NCBI GenBank assembly: GCA_002413045.1
Contig: DHWF01000054.1
Coordinates: 4,931-15,986 of the forward strand
DNA from: Chloroflexi bacterium UBA5189
GTDB taxonomy: Bacteria > Chloroflexota > Limnocylindria > Limnocylindrales > CSP1-4
DNA length: 11,056 bases
Direction: 5' to 3'
Shown here: piece by piece, positions 1 through 4,788 of the stretch
How the letters are laid out: each line of letters starts with the position of its first letter
Numbering within the stretch: the stretch's first letter is position 1
Made by a program: the position numbers and the translations under genes
Notes under the pieces: generated by a model
Seen by the model: only the letters and a program-made list of their open reading frames with translations
Told to the model about the DNA's origin: nothing
Databases searched by the model: none

Positions 1-534
1 GCGCTCGACGTGTCGATCCAGGCCCAGATCCTGAACCTGCTCCGCGACCTCCAGGAGGATTTCGGGGTCGCTTTCCTGTTCGTGGCCCACGACCTCGCGG
101 TGGTTCGCCAGATTTCGCATCGCGTCGCGGTGATGTACCTCGGCCACATCATGGAGCTGGCGCCGCGCAAGATCATCTACACGGCCCCGCTGCACCCGTA
201 CACCCATTCGCTGCTGTCGGCCGTGCCGATCCCGGACCCCGCCCGGCAGGCCGGCCGCACCAGGATCCTGCTCCAGGGCGACCTGCCGAGCCCGATCGAC
301 CCGCCGAGCGGCTGCGTCTTCCGGACGCGCTGCTTCCAGGCCCAGGAGAAGTGCGCCGTCGAGGTGCCGCCGATCAGGGAGATCGCGCCCGGTCACCAGA
401 TCGCGTGCCACTTCCCGATCGAGGTCAAGGACCTGCCGAAGCGGATCGAGGTCGAGGACGTGACGGCCGACGACGCCCCGCCGCCGATGCCGACGATCGA
501 GCAGAACGTCGGCGTGGGCGCGCCGCACGCCTGA
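1..534 (+). CDS. Oligopeptide/dipeptide ABC transporter ATP-binding protein, C-terminal part (5' truncated)
   Basis: Energises uptake of peptides or similar solutes as the cytoplasmic ATPase of an Opp/Dpp-type importer. The reading frame is open from base 1, so the start, Walker A, signature motif and most of Walker B lie upstream. The visible 177 residues open with the D-loop ALDVS, followed by the H-loop (FLFVAHDLAVV, switch histidine). Next comes the oligo_HPY-type extension (APRKIIYTAPLHPYTHSLL) typical of OppD/OppF/DppD/DppF. A cysteine cluster follows, with four Cys at visible residues about 105, 111, 118 and 136 (GCVFRTRC ... EKC ... IACHF). Similar cysteines occur in many OppD/DppD-like ATPases and may bind a metal or Fe-S cluster. 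The last 35 or so residues are an acidic, proline-rich tail I do not recognise. Substrate cannot be told from this fragment. It is probably the last gene of a transporter operon, since an independent promoter follows. Confidence 0.93.
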   Translation, partial: ALDVSIQAQILNLLRDLQEDFGVAFLFVAHDLAVVRQISHRVAVMYLGHIMELAPRKIIYTAPLHPYTHSLLSAVPIPDPARQAGRTRILLQGDLPSPIDPPSGCVFRTRCFQAQEKCAVEVPPIREIAPGHQIACHFPIEVKDLPKRIEVEDVTADDAPPPMPTIEQNVGVGAPHA

Positions 535-597
535 CGCGAGCGCCGCGAGGCGGACCCACCTGATCTGACGCCGCCCGGAGCGCGTCGTCGTCGGCGG

Positions 598-603
598 TAG
601 ACT
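598..603 (+). promoter_or_regulatory. Putative -10 element of a leaderless promoter for the NAD synthetase glutaminase gene
   Basis: TAGACT fits the TANNNT -10 pattern and lies exactly 6 bases before the GTG at 610. If transcription starts at 610, the hexamer occupies -12 to -7, the usual position, and the mRNA would begin at the start codon. No convincing Shine-Dalgarno precedes 610 and I see no clear -35 hexamer. The same arrangement occurs before the gene at 4020. Inferred from spacing only. Confidence 0.45.
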
Positions 604-609
604 CGCACC

Positions 610-1596
610 GTGCACCCGCTTCGCATCGCGCTGGCCCAGGTCGCGCCGCGGCTCGGCGATCTCGACGCCAATCTCGAGCGCCATCACGCGTTGATCCAGG
701 ACGCGCGCGCCGGCGGTGCCGGGCTCGTCGTCTTCCCGGAGCTCGGGCTGACCGGCTACCAGCTGCAGGACCTGGCCGCCGAGGTTGCGATGCGGCTCGA
801 CGATCCGAGGCTGGCCCGGCTCGCCGCGGAGACGCGGGAGCTGTCGGCCGTGGTTTCGTTCGTCGAGGAGGCCGGCGATCATCGGCTGTTCATCGCCGCC
901 GCCCTGCTCGAGGACGGCGAGGTCCGGCACGTCCACCGGAAGGTGTTCCTCCCGACGTACGGTCAGTTCGACGAGCGCCGGTTCTTCGCGGCGGGCGACG
1001 TCGTGCGTGCGACCCCGTCGCGGCTCGGGCTCGGCATCGGGATCGCCGTGTGCGAGGACTTCTGGCACCTCCAGATGCCGCAGCTCCTCGCGCTCGACGG
1101 CGCGCAGGTGCTGATCAATGTGTCGTCCTCGCCCGGTCGTGACCTCGCGGCTCGCAACGAGGTCGGCCTCGGGACGGCGACGTCATGGCGGACGCTCATG
1201 CGGACGTACGCCCAGCTCACGGGCTCGTTCGTCGTGTTCGTGAACCGGGTCGGCGTCGACGAGTCGATGACCTTCTGGGGCGGCTCGGAGGTCATCGGGC
1301 CGTCCGGCGAGGCCGTCTTCTCGGCGCCGTTCTTCGATGACGACCTGTACCTCGTCGATGTCAACCTCGACGAGGTCCGGCGCGAGCGGATCGCGCTGCC
1401 GCTCTTGCGCGATGAGCGGCTCGAGCTGCAGGCACGCGAGCTCGGGCGGATCATCGCCGAGCGGGCGGGCATGGCGGCGGATACGACGGCCGATCCGGGC
1501 GCGGAGCCGGGCCTCGATGTGTCGCCACGGACGGTCGCCCCAGCCGAGCCGATCCGACTGCGCCCTCGGCGGCGGGTCGCCCGAGGGCAGCCGTGA
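610..1596 (+). CDS. Nitrilase-superfamily glutaminase subunit of a split glutamine-dependent NAD+ synthetase
   Basis: Probably hydrolyses glutamine to supply ammonia to the NAD+ synthase encoded directly downstream. The 328-residue product is a carbon-nitrogen hydrolase fold protein. The catalytic triad is visible as E44 (VVFPELGLTGY), K111 (HRKVFLPTYGQFDE) and C148 (IAVCEDFWH). The CEDFWH and LPTYGQFDERRFF stretches are those of the amidase domain of glutamine-dependent NadE rather than of general nitrilases. In most bacteria this domain is fused to the synthase in one long chain; here it ends in its own stop codon. Residues about 285-328 are an Ala/Pro/Arg-rich tail, possibly the remains of a linker. 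The GTG at 610 was chosen because the protein then starts right at the first beta-strand (RIALAQVAPRLGD) and because a -10-like element sits 6 bases upstream. The stop overlaps nadE by 4 bases. A stand-alone amidase is possible but less likely given the coupling. Confidence 0.88.
   Translation: MHPLRIALAQVAPRLGDLDANLERHHALIQDARAGGAGLVVFPELGLTGYQLQDLAAEVAMRLDDPRLARLAAETRELSAVVSFVEEAGDHRLFIAAALLEDGEVRHVHRKVFLPTYGQFDERRFFAAGDVVRATPSRLGLGIGIAVCEDFWHLQMPQLLALDGAQVLINVSSSPGRDLAARNEVGLGTATSWRTLMRTYAQLTGSFVVFVNRVGVDESMTFWGGSEVIGPSGEAVFSAPFFDDDLYLVDVNLDEVRRERIALPLLRDERLELQARELGRIIAERAGMAADTTADPGAEPGLDVSPRTVAPAEPIRLRPRRRVARGQP
1562..1588 (+). promoter_or_regulatory. Hairpin covering the nadE ribosome binding site
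   Basis: A perfect 8-bp inverted repeat (GCCCTCGG at 1562-1569, CCGAGGGC at 1581-1588, 11-base loop) lies in the last codons of the glutaminase gene. Its right arm contains GAGGG (1583-1587), the only Shine-Dalgarno-like stretch before the nadE GTG at 1593. In the mRNA the site would be paired until ribosomes finishing the upstream gene open it, which would couple nadE translation to that of its partner. The structure is seen in sequence; the function is inferred, and short hairpins are common at this GC content. Confidence 0.45.
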
Positions 1597-2513
1597 GCGC
1601 CGTCCAGCCGCTGCCGACCGACGACGCCGGCCGGCCGCTCTTCGAGCTGCCCGACGAGCTCGCCATCGACACGGACGTCGCGCGACGGGTCATCTCCGGG
1701 TTCATCCAGGGCCAGCTCCGACAGGCCGGCTTCGAGCGCTGCGTGCTCGCGCTCTCCGGCGGCATCGACTCGGCGCTGGTGGCGTACCTCGTCGCCGAGG
1801 CGATCGGGGCCGACAGGCTGCTGTGCGTGATGCTGCCGTACCGAACCTCGTCGCCGGCCTCGCGTAGCGACGCGGAGACGGTCATCGCGGACCTCGGCTG
1901 CGCCGGCGAGCTCGTCGACATCAGCCCGATGGTCGACGGCTACTTCGGGAGCAACGGGGCCGCCGGGTCAGGCGGCGAGGCCGTTTCGGAGGCCTCGGCG
2001 ATCCGGCGCGGTAACTTCATGGCGCGGATGCGGATGTCGGTGATCTACGACCGTTCGGTGACGTTCGGCGGGCTCGTCGTCGGGACGGGCAACAAGACCG
2101 AGTCGCTGATCGGCTACACGACCGTGTTCGGCGACAACGCGTGCGCGTTCAACCCGATCGGCGACCTGTACAAGAGCCAGGTCCGGCAGGTGGCCGCGGC
2201 GATGGGCGTGCCTCGACAGATCATCGCCAAGGCACCGAGCGCGGACCTGTGGCCGGACCAGACCGACGAGGGCGAGGGCGCCTTCAGCTATCCCGTACTC
2301 GACCGTGTCCTGTACTGGCGCATCGATCGGCGGCGGGAGACCGACGAGCTCGTCGCGATGGGCTTCGATCGAGGGCTCGTGGAGCGCGTGGAGCGCCTCG
2401 TCGCGACGTCCGAGTTCAAGCGCCAGGTGCCGCCGGTCGCCAAGCTCGGGCCGCGAACGGCGGGCGTCGACTACCTGTACCCCCGGCGGCGGCCCGGCTC
2501 GGCACGCTCCTGA
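1593..2513 (+). CDS. nadE: NAD+ synthase (ATP-pyrophosphatase domain subunit)
   Basis: Converts nicotinic acid adenine dinucleotide to NAD+ through an adenylated intermediate, the last step of NAD biosynthesis. The 306-residue product has the N-type PP-loop SGGIDS (residues 55-60), GTGNKTE (164-170), the acceptor-site region TTVFGDNACAFNPIGDLYK (about 176-194) and the PSADLWPDQTDE block (about 215-226), all typical of NadE. It lacks an amidase domain, which is encoded by the preceding gene. The length is like that of ammonia-dependent NadE, but the PSADLWPDQTDE and VAKLGPRTA segments and the adjacent glutaminase argue for use of glutamine through a partner subunit. The GTG at 1593 overlaps the previous stop as GTGA, with GAGGG five bases upstream of it. 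An earlier start would need to lie inside the glutaminase gene and is not required by the fold. rsmI follows after 5 bases. Confidence 0.93.
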   Translation: MSAVQPLPTDDAGRPLFELPDELAIDTDVARRVISGFIQGQLRQAGFERCVLALSGGIDSALVAYLVAEAIGADRLLCVMLPYRTSSPASRSDAETVIADLGCAGELVDISPMVDGYFGSNGAAGSGGEAVSEASAIRRGNFMARMRMSVIYDRSVTFGGLVVGTGNKTESLIGYTTVFGDNACAFNPIGDLYKSQVRQVAAAMGVPRQIIAKAPSADLWPDQTDEGEGAFSYPVLDRVLYWRIDRRRETDELVAMGFDRGLVERVERLVATSEFKRQVPPVAKLGPRTAGVDYLYPRRRPGSARS

Positions 2514-2518
2514 CCTCG

Positions 2519-3376
2519 GTGCCCGCCGGCGGGACCCTCTACGTCGTGGCGACGCCGATCGGCAACCTCGGCGACGTCACGCTCCGAGCCCTCGAGATCC
2601 TGCGAGCCGTGCCCTTGATCGCGGCCGAGGACACGCGCATCTCGCAGCGGTTGCTCGCGCGATACGAGATCACCACCCGGACCACGAGCTTCCACGCGCG
2701 GAGCGGCCCCGGGCGGCTGGCGGAGCTGTTGACGCACCTGCGATCCGGCGCCGATCTGGCGCTGGTCACCGACGCCGGGACGCCAGTCGTGAGCGACCCC
2801 GGCGGCGAGCTCGTGGCGGCGTGGGCCGCCGAGGGCGGCGTTGTCGTACCGATCCCCGGGGCGTCGGCCGTGCTGGCGGCCCTGGTTGCGAGCGGGATCG
2901 CCGGGCCGCGCTGGGGCTTCGAGGGCTTCCTCCCGCGCTCCGGGCGGGAGCGCCGCGAGCGGCTGGTGCGCATGGCCGCAGACGACCGAGCCACGGTGTT
3001 GTACGAGGCGCCCAGCAGAGTCGCCGCGACGCTCCGGGATCTCGCCGCGGCGTGCGGGCCGGACCGGCAGGCTGCAACGTGCCGCGAGCTGACGAAGCTG
3101 CACGAACAGGTCGTCCGCGGCTCGCTGGCCGAGCTCGCGGCGGCTGTTGCCGACGGCTCGATCCCGACCCGTGGCGAGTTCGCCCTCGTGATCGCGGGCA
3201 AGCCGAGCGGCTCGGACGGGGATGACCCGGCCGCGACCCCAACCAGCGCAGCCGTCGATGCGGCACGCGCCCGGGTCGAGGCCCTCGTCGGAGACGGTGT
3301 CGCACGCCCGGAGGCGGCGCGCCTGGTGGCTGCCGAGACCGGTCTCTCGCGCCGGGACCTGTACCGAAGCGGGTAG
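2519..3376 (+). CDS. rsmI: 16S rRNA (cytidine1402-2'-O)-methyltransferase
   Basis: Methylates the 2'-hydroxyl of C1402 in the decoding centre of 16S rRNA, using SAM. The 285-residue product is a tetrapyrrole-methylase-fold enzyme. It shows GTLYVVATPIGNLGD (residues 5-19), AEDTR (36-40), the SAM-site region VTDAGTPVVSDPGG (83-96) and IPGASA (112-117). A C-terminal helical segment at about 250-283 ends in TGLSRRDLYR, the RsmI helix-turn-helix. Length is normal for the family. The frame is open far upstream through nadE, but homology begins at GGTLYVV, so the GTG at 2519 fits best; it lies 5 bases after the nadE stop. No good Shine-Dalgarno is visible, so translation is probably coupled to nadE. 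The link to NAD synthesis appears to be shared transcription rather than shared function. Confidence 0.95.
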   Translation: MPAGGTLYVVATPIGNLGDVTLRALEILRAVPLIAAEDTRISQRLLARYEITTRTTSFHARSGPGRLAELLTHLRSGADLALVTDAGTPVVSDPGGELVAAWAAEGGVVVPIPGASAVLAALVASGIAGPRWGFEGFLPRSGRERRERLVRMAADDRATVLYEAPSRVAATLRDLAAACGPDRQAATCRELTKLHEQVVRGSLAELAAAVADGSIPTRGEFALVIAGKPSGSDGDDPAATPTSAAVDAARARVEALVGDGVARPEAARLVAAETGLSRRDLYRSG

Positions 3377-3377
3377 C

Positions 3378-3417
3378 GCCCGGACGGCGCCGAGGGAGGA
3401 GCCGACGCCGTCCGGGC
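3378..3417. terminator. Hairpin between convergent rsmI and ssb, possible bidirectional terminator
   Basis: A 12-bp perfect inverted repeat (arms 3378-3389 and 3406-3417, starting GCCCGGACGGC) with a 16-base loop begins just after the rsmI stop and ends 20 bases before the ssb stop. Its place between convergent genes fits a terminator serving both strands. Neither side has a T-run, so it would be a U-poor or Rho-assisted terminator, or an mRNA 3' end stabiliser. Confidence 0.5.
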
Positions 3418-3437
3418 TGGGACTGGAGCAGTCAGGG

Positions 3438-3878
3438 TCAGGCGGCGAGCTCCTCGGCGATCGGCTCGTCGGCCGGGACCGCGGGGCCCTCGCCCTCGCC
3501 ATCCTCGGCTGTCGCGGCGGCGGCGTCGATCGCGTCGGCGGATGACTCGGCCGCGTAGTCCTTCTTCTTGCGGCCGGACAGCATCTCGACCGTCGTCGCG
3601 ACGATCTCGGTCTTCCAGTGCCGGGCGCCCTTGTCGTCGTCCCAGGTTCGCGTCTGGAGGCGGCCCTCCAGGGCGACCTGCTGGCCCTTGCCGAGGTAGC
3701 GACCGCAGACCTCGGCAAGGCGATCCCAGGTGACCACATTGTGGAACTCGGGCCGTTCCTTGCCGTTCCCGGCGTACTCCGTGGTTGCCACGCTGAACTG
3801 GGTGACGTGCTTGCCGCTCGCCAGCGCGCGCATCTCGGGATCGCGCGTCAGGCGGCCGGCCAGGAGGACCTTGTTCAC
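3438..3878 (-). CDS. ssb: Single-stranded DNA-binding protein with atypical C-terminus
   Basis: Binds and protects single-stranded DNA in replication, recombination and repair. The 146-residue product begins with the OB-fold of bacterial SSBs: NKVLLAGRLTRDPEMR (residues 2-17), VTQFSVATTE (25-34), FHNVVTWDRLAEVCGRYLGK (45-64), VALEGRLQTRTWDD (68-81) and EIVATTVEML (91-100). After about residue 104 comes a flexible Ala/Asp/Glu-rich tail. The usual last residues (DDIPF or DEPPF type), which recruit partner proteins, are absent: the protein ends EPIAEELAA, and neither other frame at the end restores the motif. Start: the GTG at 3878 lies 9 bases after AAGGAG and gives a normal N-terminus. An ATG at 3885 is out of frame, and the upstream in-frame ATG at 3974 would add 32 non-homologous residues. 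The gene is alone rather than between rpsF and rpsR, so it may be a second SSB paralogue. Confidence 0.94.
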   Translation of the reverse strand: MNKVLLAGRLTRDPEMRALASGKHVTQFSVATTEYAGNGKERPEFHNVVTWDRLAEVCGRYLGKGQQVALEGRLQTRTWDDDKGARHWKTEIVATTVEMLSGRKKKDYAAESSADAIDAAAATAEDGEGEGPAVPADEPIAEELAA

Positions 3879-3887
3879 GGTCCATCG

Positions 3888-3893
3888 CTCCTT
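3888..3893 (-). promoter_or_regulatory. Shine-Dalgarno of ssb
   Basis: AAGGAG on the minus strand, 9 bases before the GTG at 3878. It decides the ssb start: the nearer ATG at 3885 is only 2 bases away and leads into a different frame with no recognisable protein. Confidence 0.8.
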
Positions 3894-3898
3894 CAAGT

Positions 3899-3925
3899 GA
3901 TCGGCCGACGGGTCACGGGCCGATC
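3899..3925 (-). promoter_or_regulatory. Inverted repeat in the ssb 5' leader
   Basis: GATCGGCC and GGCCGATC (3899-3906 and 3918-3925) form a perfect 8-bp stem with an 11-base loop, ending 5 bases before the ssb Shine-Dalgarno. It could be an operator for a dimeric regulator or an mRNA hairpin affecting translation. The sequence gives no way to choose. Confidence 0.4.
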
Positions 3926-3953
3926 CTGCGTGCGGCGGGTGGTTGCGTGCGGC

Positions 3954-3959
3954 ACCGTA
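3954..3959 (-). promoter_or_regulatory. Possible -10 element for ssb
   Basis: TACGGT on the minus strand fits TANNNT and would start an mRNA near 3947 with a leader of about 70 bases that includes the inverted repeat at 3899-3925. No -35 is evident, and such a hexamer can occur by chance. Confidence 0.22.
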
Positions 3960-4007
3960 GCGGGCACCGCTCACCGCGCGATCGATCGGCGCTTATCCCC
4001 GGCTTGC

Positions 4008-4013
4008 TACCGT
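4008..4013 (+). promoter_or_regulatory. Putative -10 element of a leaderless promoter for the small membrane protein gene
   Basis: TACCGT fits TANNNT and ends 6 bases before the ATG at 4020, so it would occupy -12 to -7 if transcription begins at the A of the ATG. The gene has no Shine-Dalgarno. Spacing is identical to that at 598-610. Confidence 0.45.
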
Positions 4014-4019
4014 GTGTCG

Positions 4020-4268
4020 ATGTCCCTTGGCCTGCCCCTGATGTTCATCGCGGTCGTGCTGCTGTTCGCGGCGCGCAATCCAACAAACCGCTATCTCGAT
4101 GCGTTCGCGCTGGCGTACAAGCGGCTTCCGAAGGGCCGCGAATGGCTCACGAGCCGGGACCGCGACCCGGAGATCGAGCGGCTGCGCAGAATCGCCGTCG
4201 CGCTGCGGGTCGGCGCATTCCTGCTGTTCCTCGTGGGCGCGCTCCTGTCGGTCTTCCGGTCGAGATGA
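4020..4268 (+). CDS. Small membrane protein of unknown function, two predicted helices
   Basis: I do not recognise this 82-residue product. It has a hydrophobic segment at residues 3-18 (LGLPLMFIAVVLLFAA) and another at about 59-79 (AVALRVGAFLLFLVGALLS). They flank a charged stretch of about 40 residues (YKRLPKGREWLTSRDRDPEIERLRR), and the protein ends FRSR. This suggests a helical hairpin with a hydrophilic loop. Positive charge is heavy in the loop, which by the positive-inside rule would face the cytoplasm. Third positions are mostly G or C as in the neighbouring genes, supporting real coding. The frame is open well upstream, but hydrophobic, initiation-like sequence begins at the ATG at 4020 and a -10-like hexamer lies just before it. 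It is transcribed divergently from ssb across about 140 bases. Confidence 0.7.
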   Translation: MSLGLPLMFIAVVLLFAARNPTNRYLDAFALAYKRLPKGREWLTSRDRDPEIERLRRIAVALRVGAFLLFLVGALLSVFRSR

Positions 4269-4301
4269 AGTTGTAACCGGGTACGTTCGTCCCGCCGTGG
4301 T

Positions 4302-4327
4302 GCGTCGATGCCTCCGACCATCGACGC
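4302..4327 (+). terminator. Hairpin downstream of the small membrane protein gene
   Basis: A perfect 9-bp inverted repeat (GCGTCGATG at 4302-4310, CATCGACGC at 4319-4327, 8-base loop) lies 33 bases after the stop at 4268. No T-run follows, so termination is only a guess; it could equally be part of a structured RNA. Confidence 0.3.
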
Positions 4328-4569
4328 CGTTGGACAGGGACCACCCGCTCATTGCTCCGTCGGCGCGACCGACCGTACCTTGTGCGCAAGCCAGACGCGG
4401 CGAACCGGGGGCACTCGGGGCGTCGGCCACGGGCCATCGAACGGACGCCGGGAGCGGGCGAAGGGTCTGCTCCGGGAGATCCCGGACGGGGGTCACGAGC
4501 CGAGCAACCATGAGTGATCGGCCTCGAGCCGGTATCGCGTCCGGCCGGACTTATCGCCTCGCCAATCGG
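4328..4569. other. Non-coding stretch, possible small RNA region
   Basis: I see no convincing protein gene. Short open frames here have mixed third positions unlike the GC-rich third positions of the real genes. Several small inverted repeats are present, such as GTCCGGCCGGAC (a 12-base palindrome at 4539-4550). I looked for tRNA T-loop sequence, the RNase P, tmRNA and SRP signatures, and common riboswitch cores, and found none. The stretch ends in a strong intrinsic terminator, so it is probably transcribed, either as the 3' part of the 4020-4268 transcript or as an independent RNA. Confidence 0.4.
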
Positions 4570-4598
4570 ATCGCCCTCCGGCAACGGAGGGCGATTTT
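4570..4598 (+). terminator. Strong Rho-independent terminator
   Basis: A perfect 11-bp stem (ATCGCCCTCCG at 4570-4580, CGGAGGGCGAT at 4585-4595) closed by a GCAA tetraloop and followed by TTTTCGT. This is the clearest intrinsic terminator in the window. It lies about 300 bases after the nearest upstream stop codon and about 180 bases before the purA promoter. Confidence 0.85.
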
Positions 4599-4615
4599 CG
4601 TATCCGAGAGTGACA

Positions 4616-4640
4616 GGGCGGCGGTCGACCACCGCCGCCC
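4616..4640. repeat. Second perfect hairpin after the terminator
   Basis: GGGCGGCGGT (4616-4625) and ACCGCCGCCC (4631-4640) form a 10-bp stem with a 5-base loop, 18 bases after the terminator at 4570-4598. No T-run follows. It could be a back-up stop for read-through or a barrier on the opposite strand. Confidence 0.5.
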
Positions 4641-4776
4641 CATCCGTGCCCCGTGACGGTCCGGTCCCCAACAGAGTCGCGCGGAGCGGTGCTGGTATGC
4701 GCCGGTCGACATGACCGCGGCAATAGGGAACCTTCCCCATCCGTGGCGGCTCGCCCGACGCGCCGGTCCCGGCGGG
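4641..4776. other. Region upstream of the purA promoter with two short dyads
   Basis: No gene is seen. Two dyads are present: CGGTC-GACAT-GACCG at 4703-4717 and GGGAA-CC-TTCCC at 4726-4737. The second lies about 40 bases before the -10 element and could be a regulator site. No known operator consensus is recognised in either. Confidence 0.25.
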
Positions 4777-4782
4777 TATACT
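4777..4782 (+). promoter_or_regulatory. Near-consensus -10 element, probable purine operon promoter
   Basis: TATACT differs from TATAAT by one base and stands out in very GC-rich sequence. The best -35 match at 16-base spacing is only CCGACG (4755-4760). A start near 4789 would give a leader of about 200 bases before the purA ATG. No other comparable promoter is seen between the terminator and purA. Confidence 0.6.
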
Positions 4783-4788
4783 CGCCCT

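Noticed and set aside
1593..1596. Frameshift splitting a fused NadE
   Set aside because: The upstream frame ends in a stop overlapping a good GTG start with a Shine-Dalgarno 5 bases away, and the same GTGA junction style is used elsewhere in the window, so a true two-gene arrangement is more likely than an error.
2539..3885. Long minus-strand open frames opposite rsmI and ssb (to 448 codons), one starting at an ATG 2 bases after the ssb Shine-Dalgarno
   Set aside because: Products are Arg/Ala/Pro-rich shadows of GC-rich genes with no recognisable domain. The ssb frame uses the same ribosome binding site at a better 9-base spacing.
4308..4517. A 69-codon frame in the 4269-4569 gap
   Set aside because: Third positions are mixed rather than GC-rich, there is no Shine-Dalgarno or -10-type start, and the sequence is low-information.
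4524..4598. T-box-like stretch (GGTATCGCG) followed by a terminator
   Set aside because: It matches the T-box core only partly, lacks the TGG that pairs with tRNA CCA, has no recognisable stem I, and no aminoacyl-tRNA or amino-acid gene follows.
4510..4656. A 48-codon frame beginning MSDRPRAGIASG across the terminator
   Set aside because: It runs through the intrinsic terminator and the second hairpin, has no hydrophobic or domain pattern, and its codon use differs from neighbouring genes.
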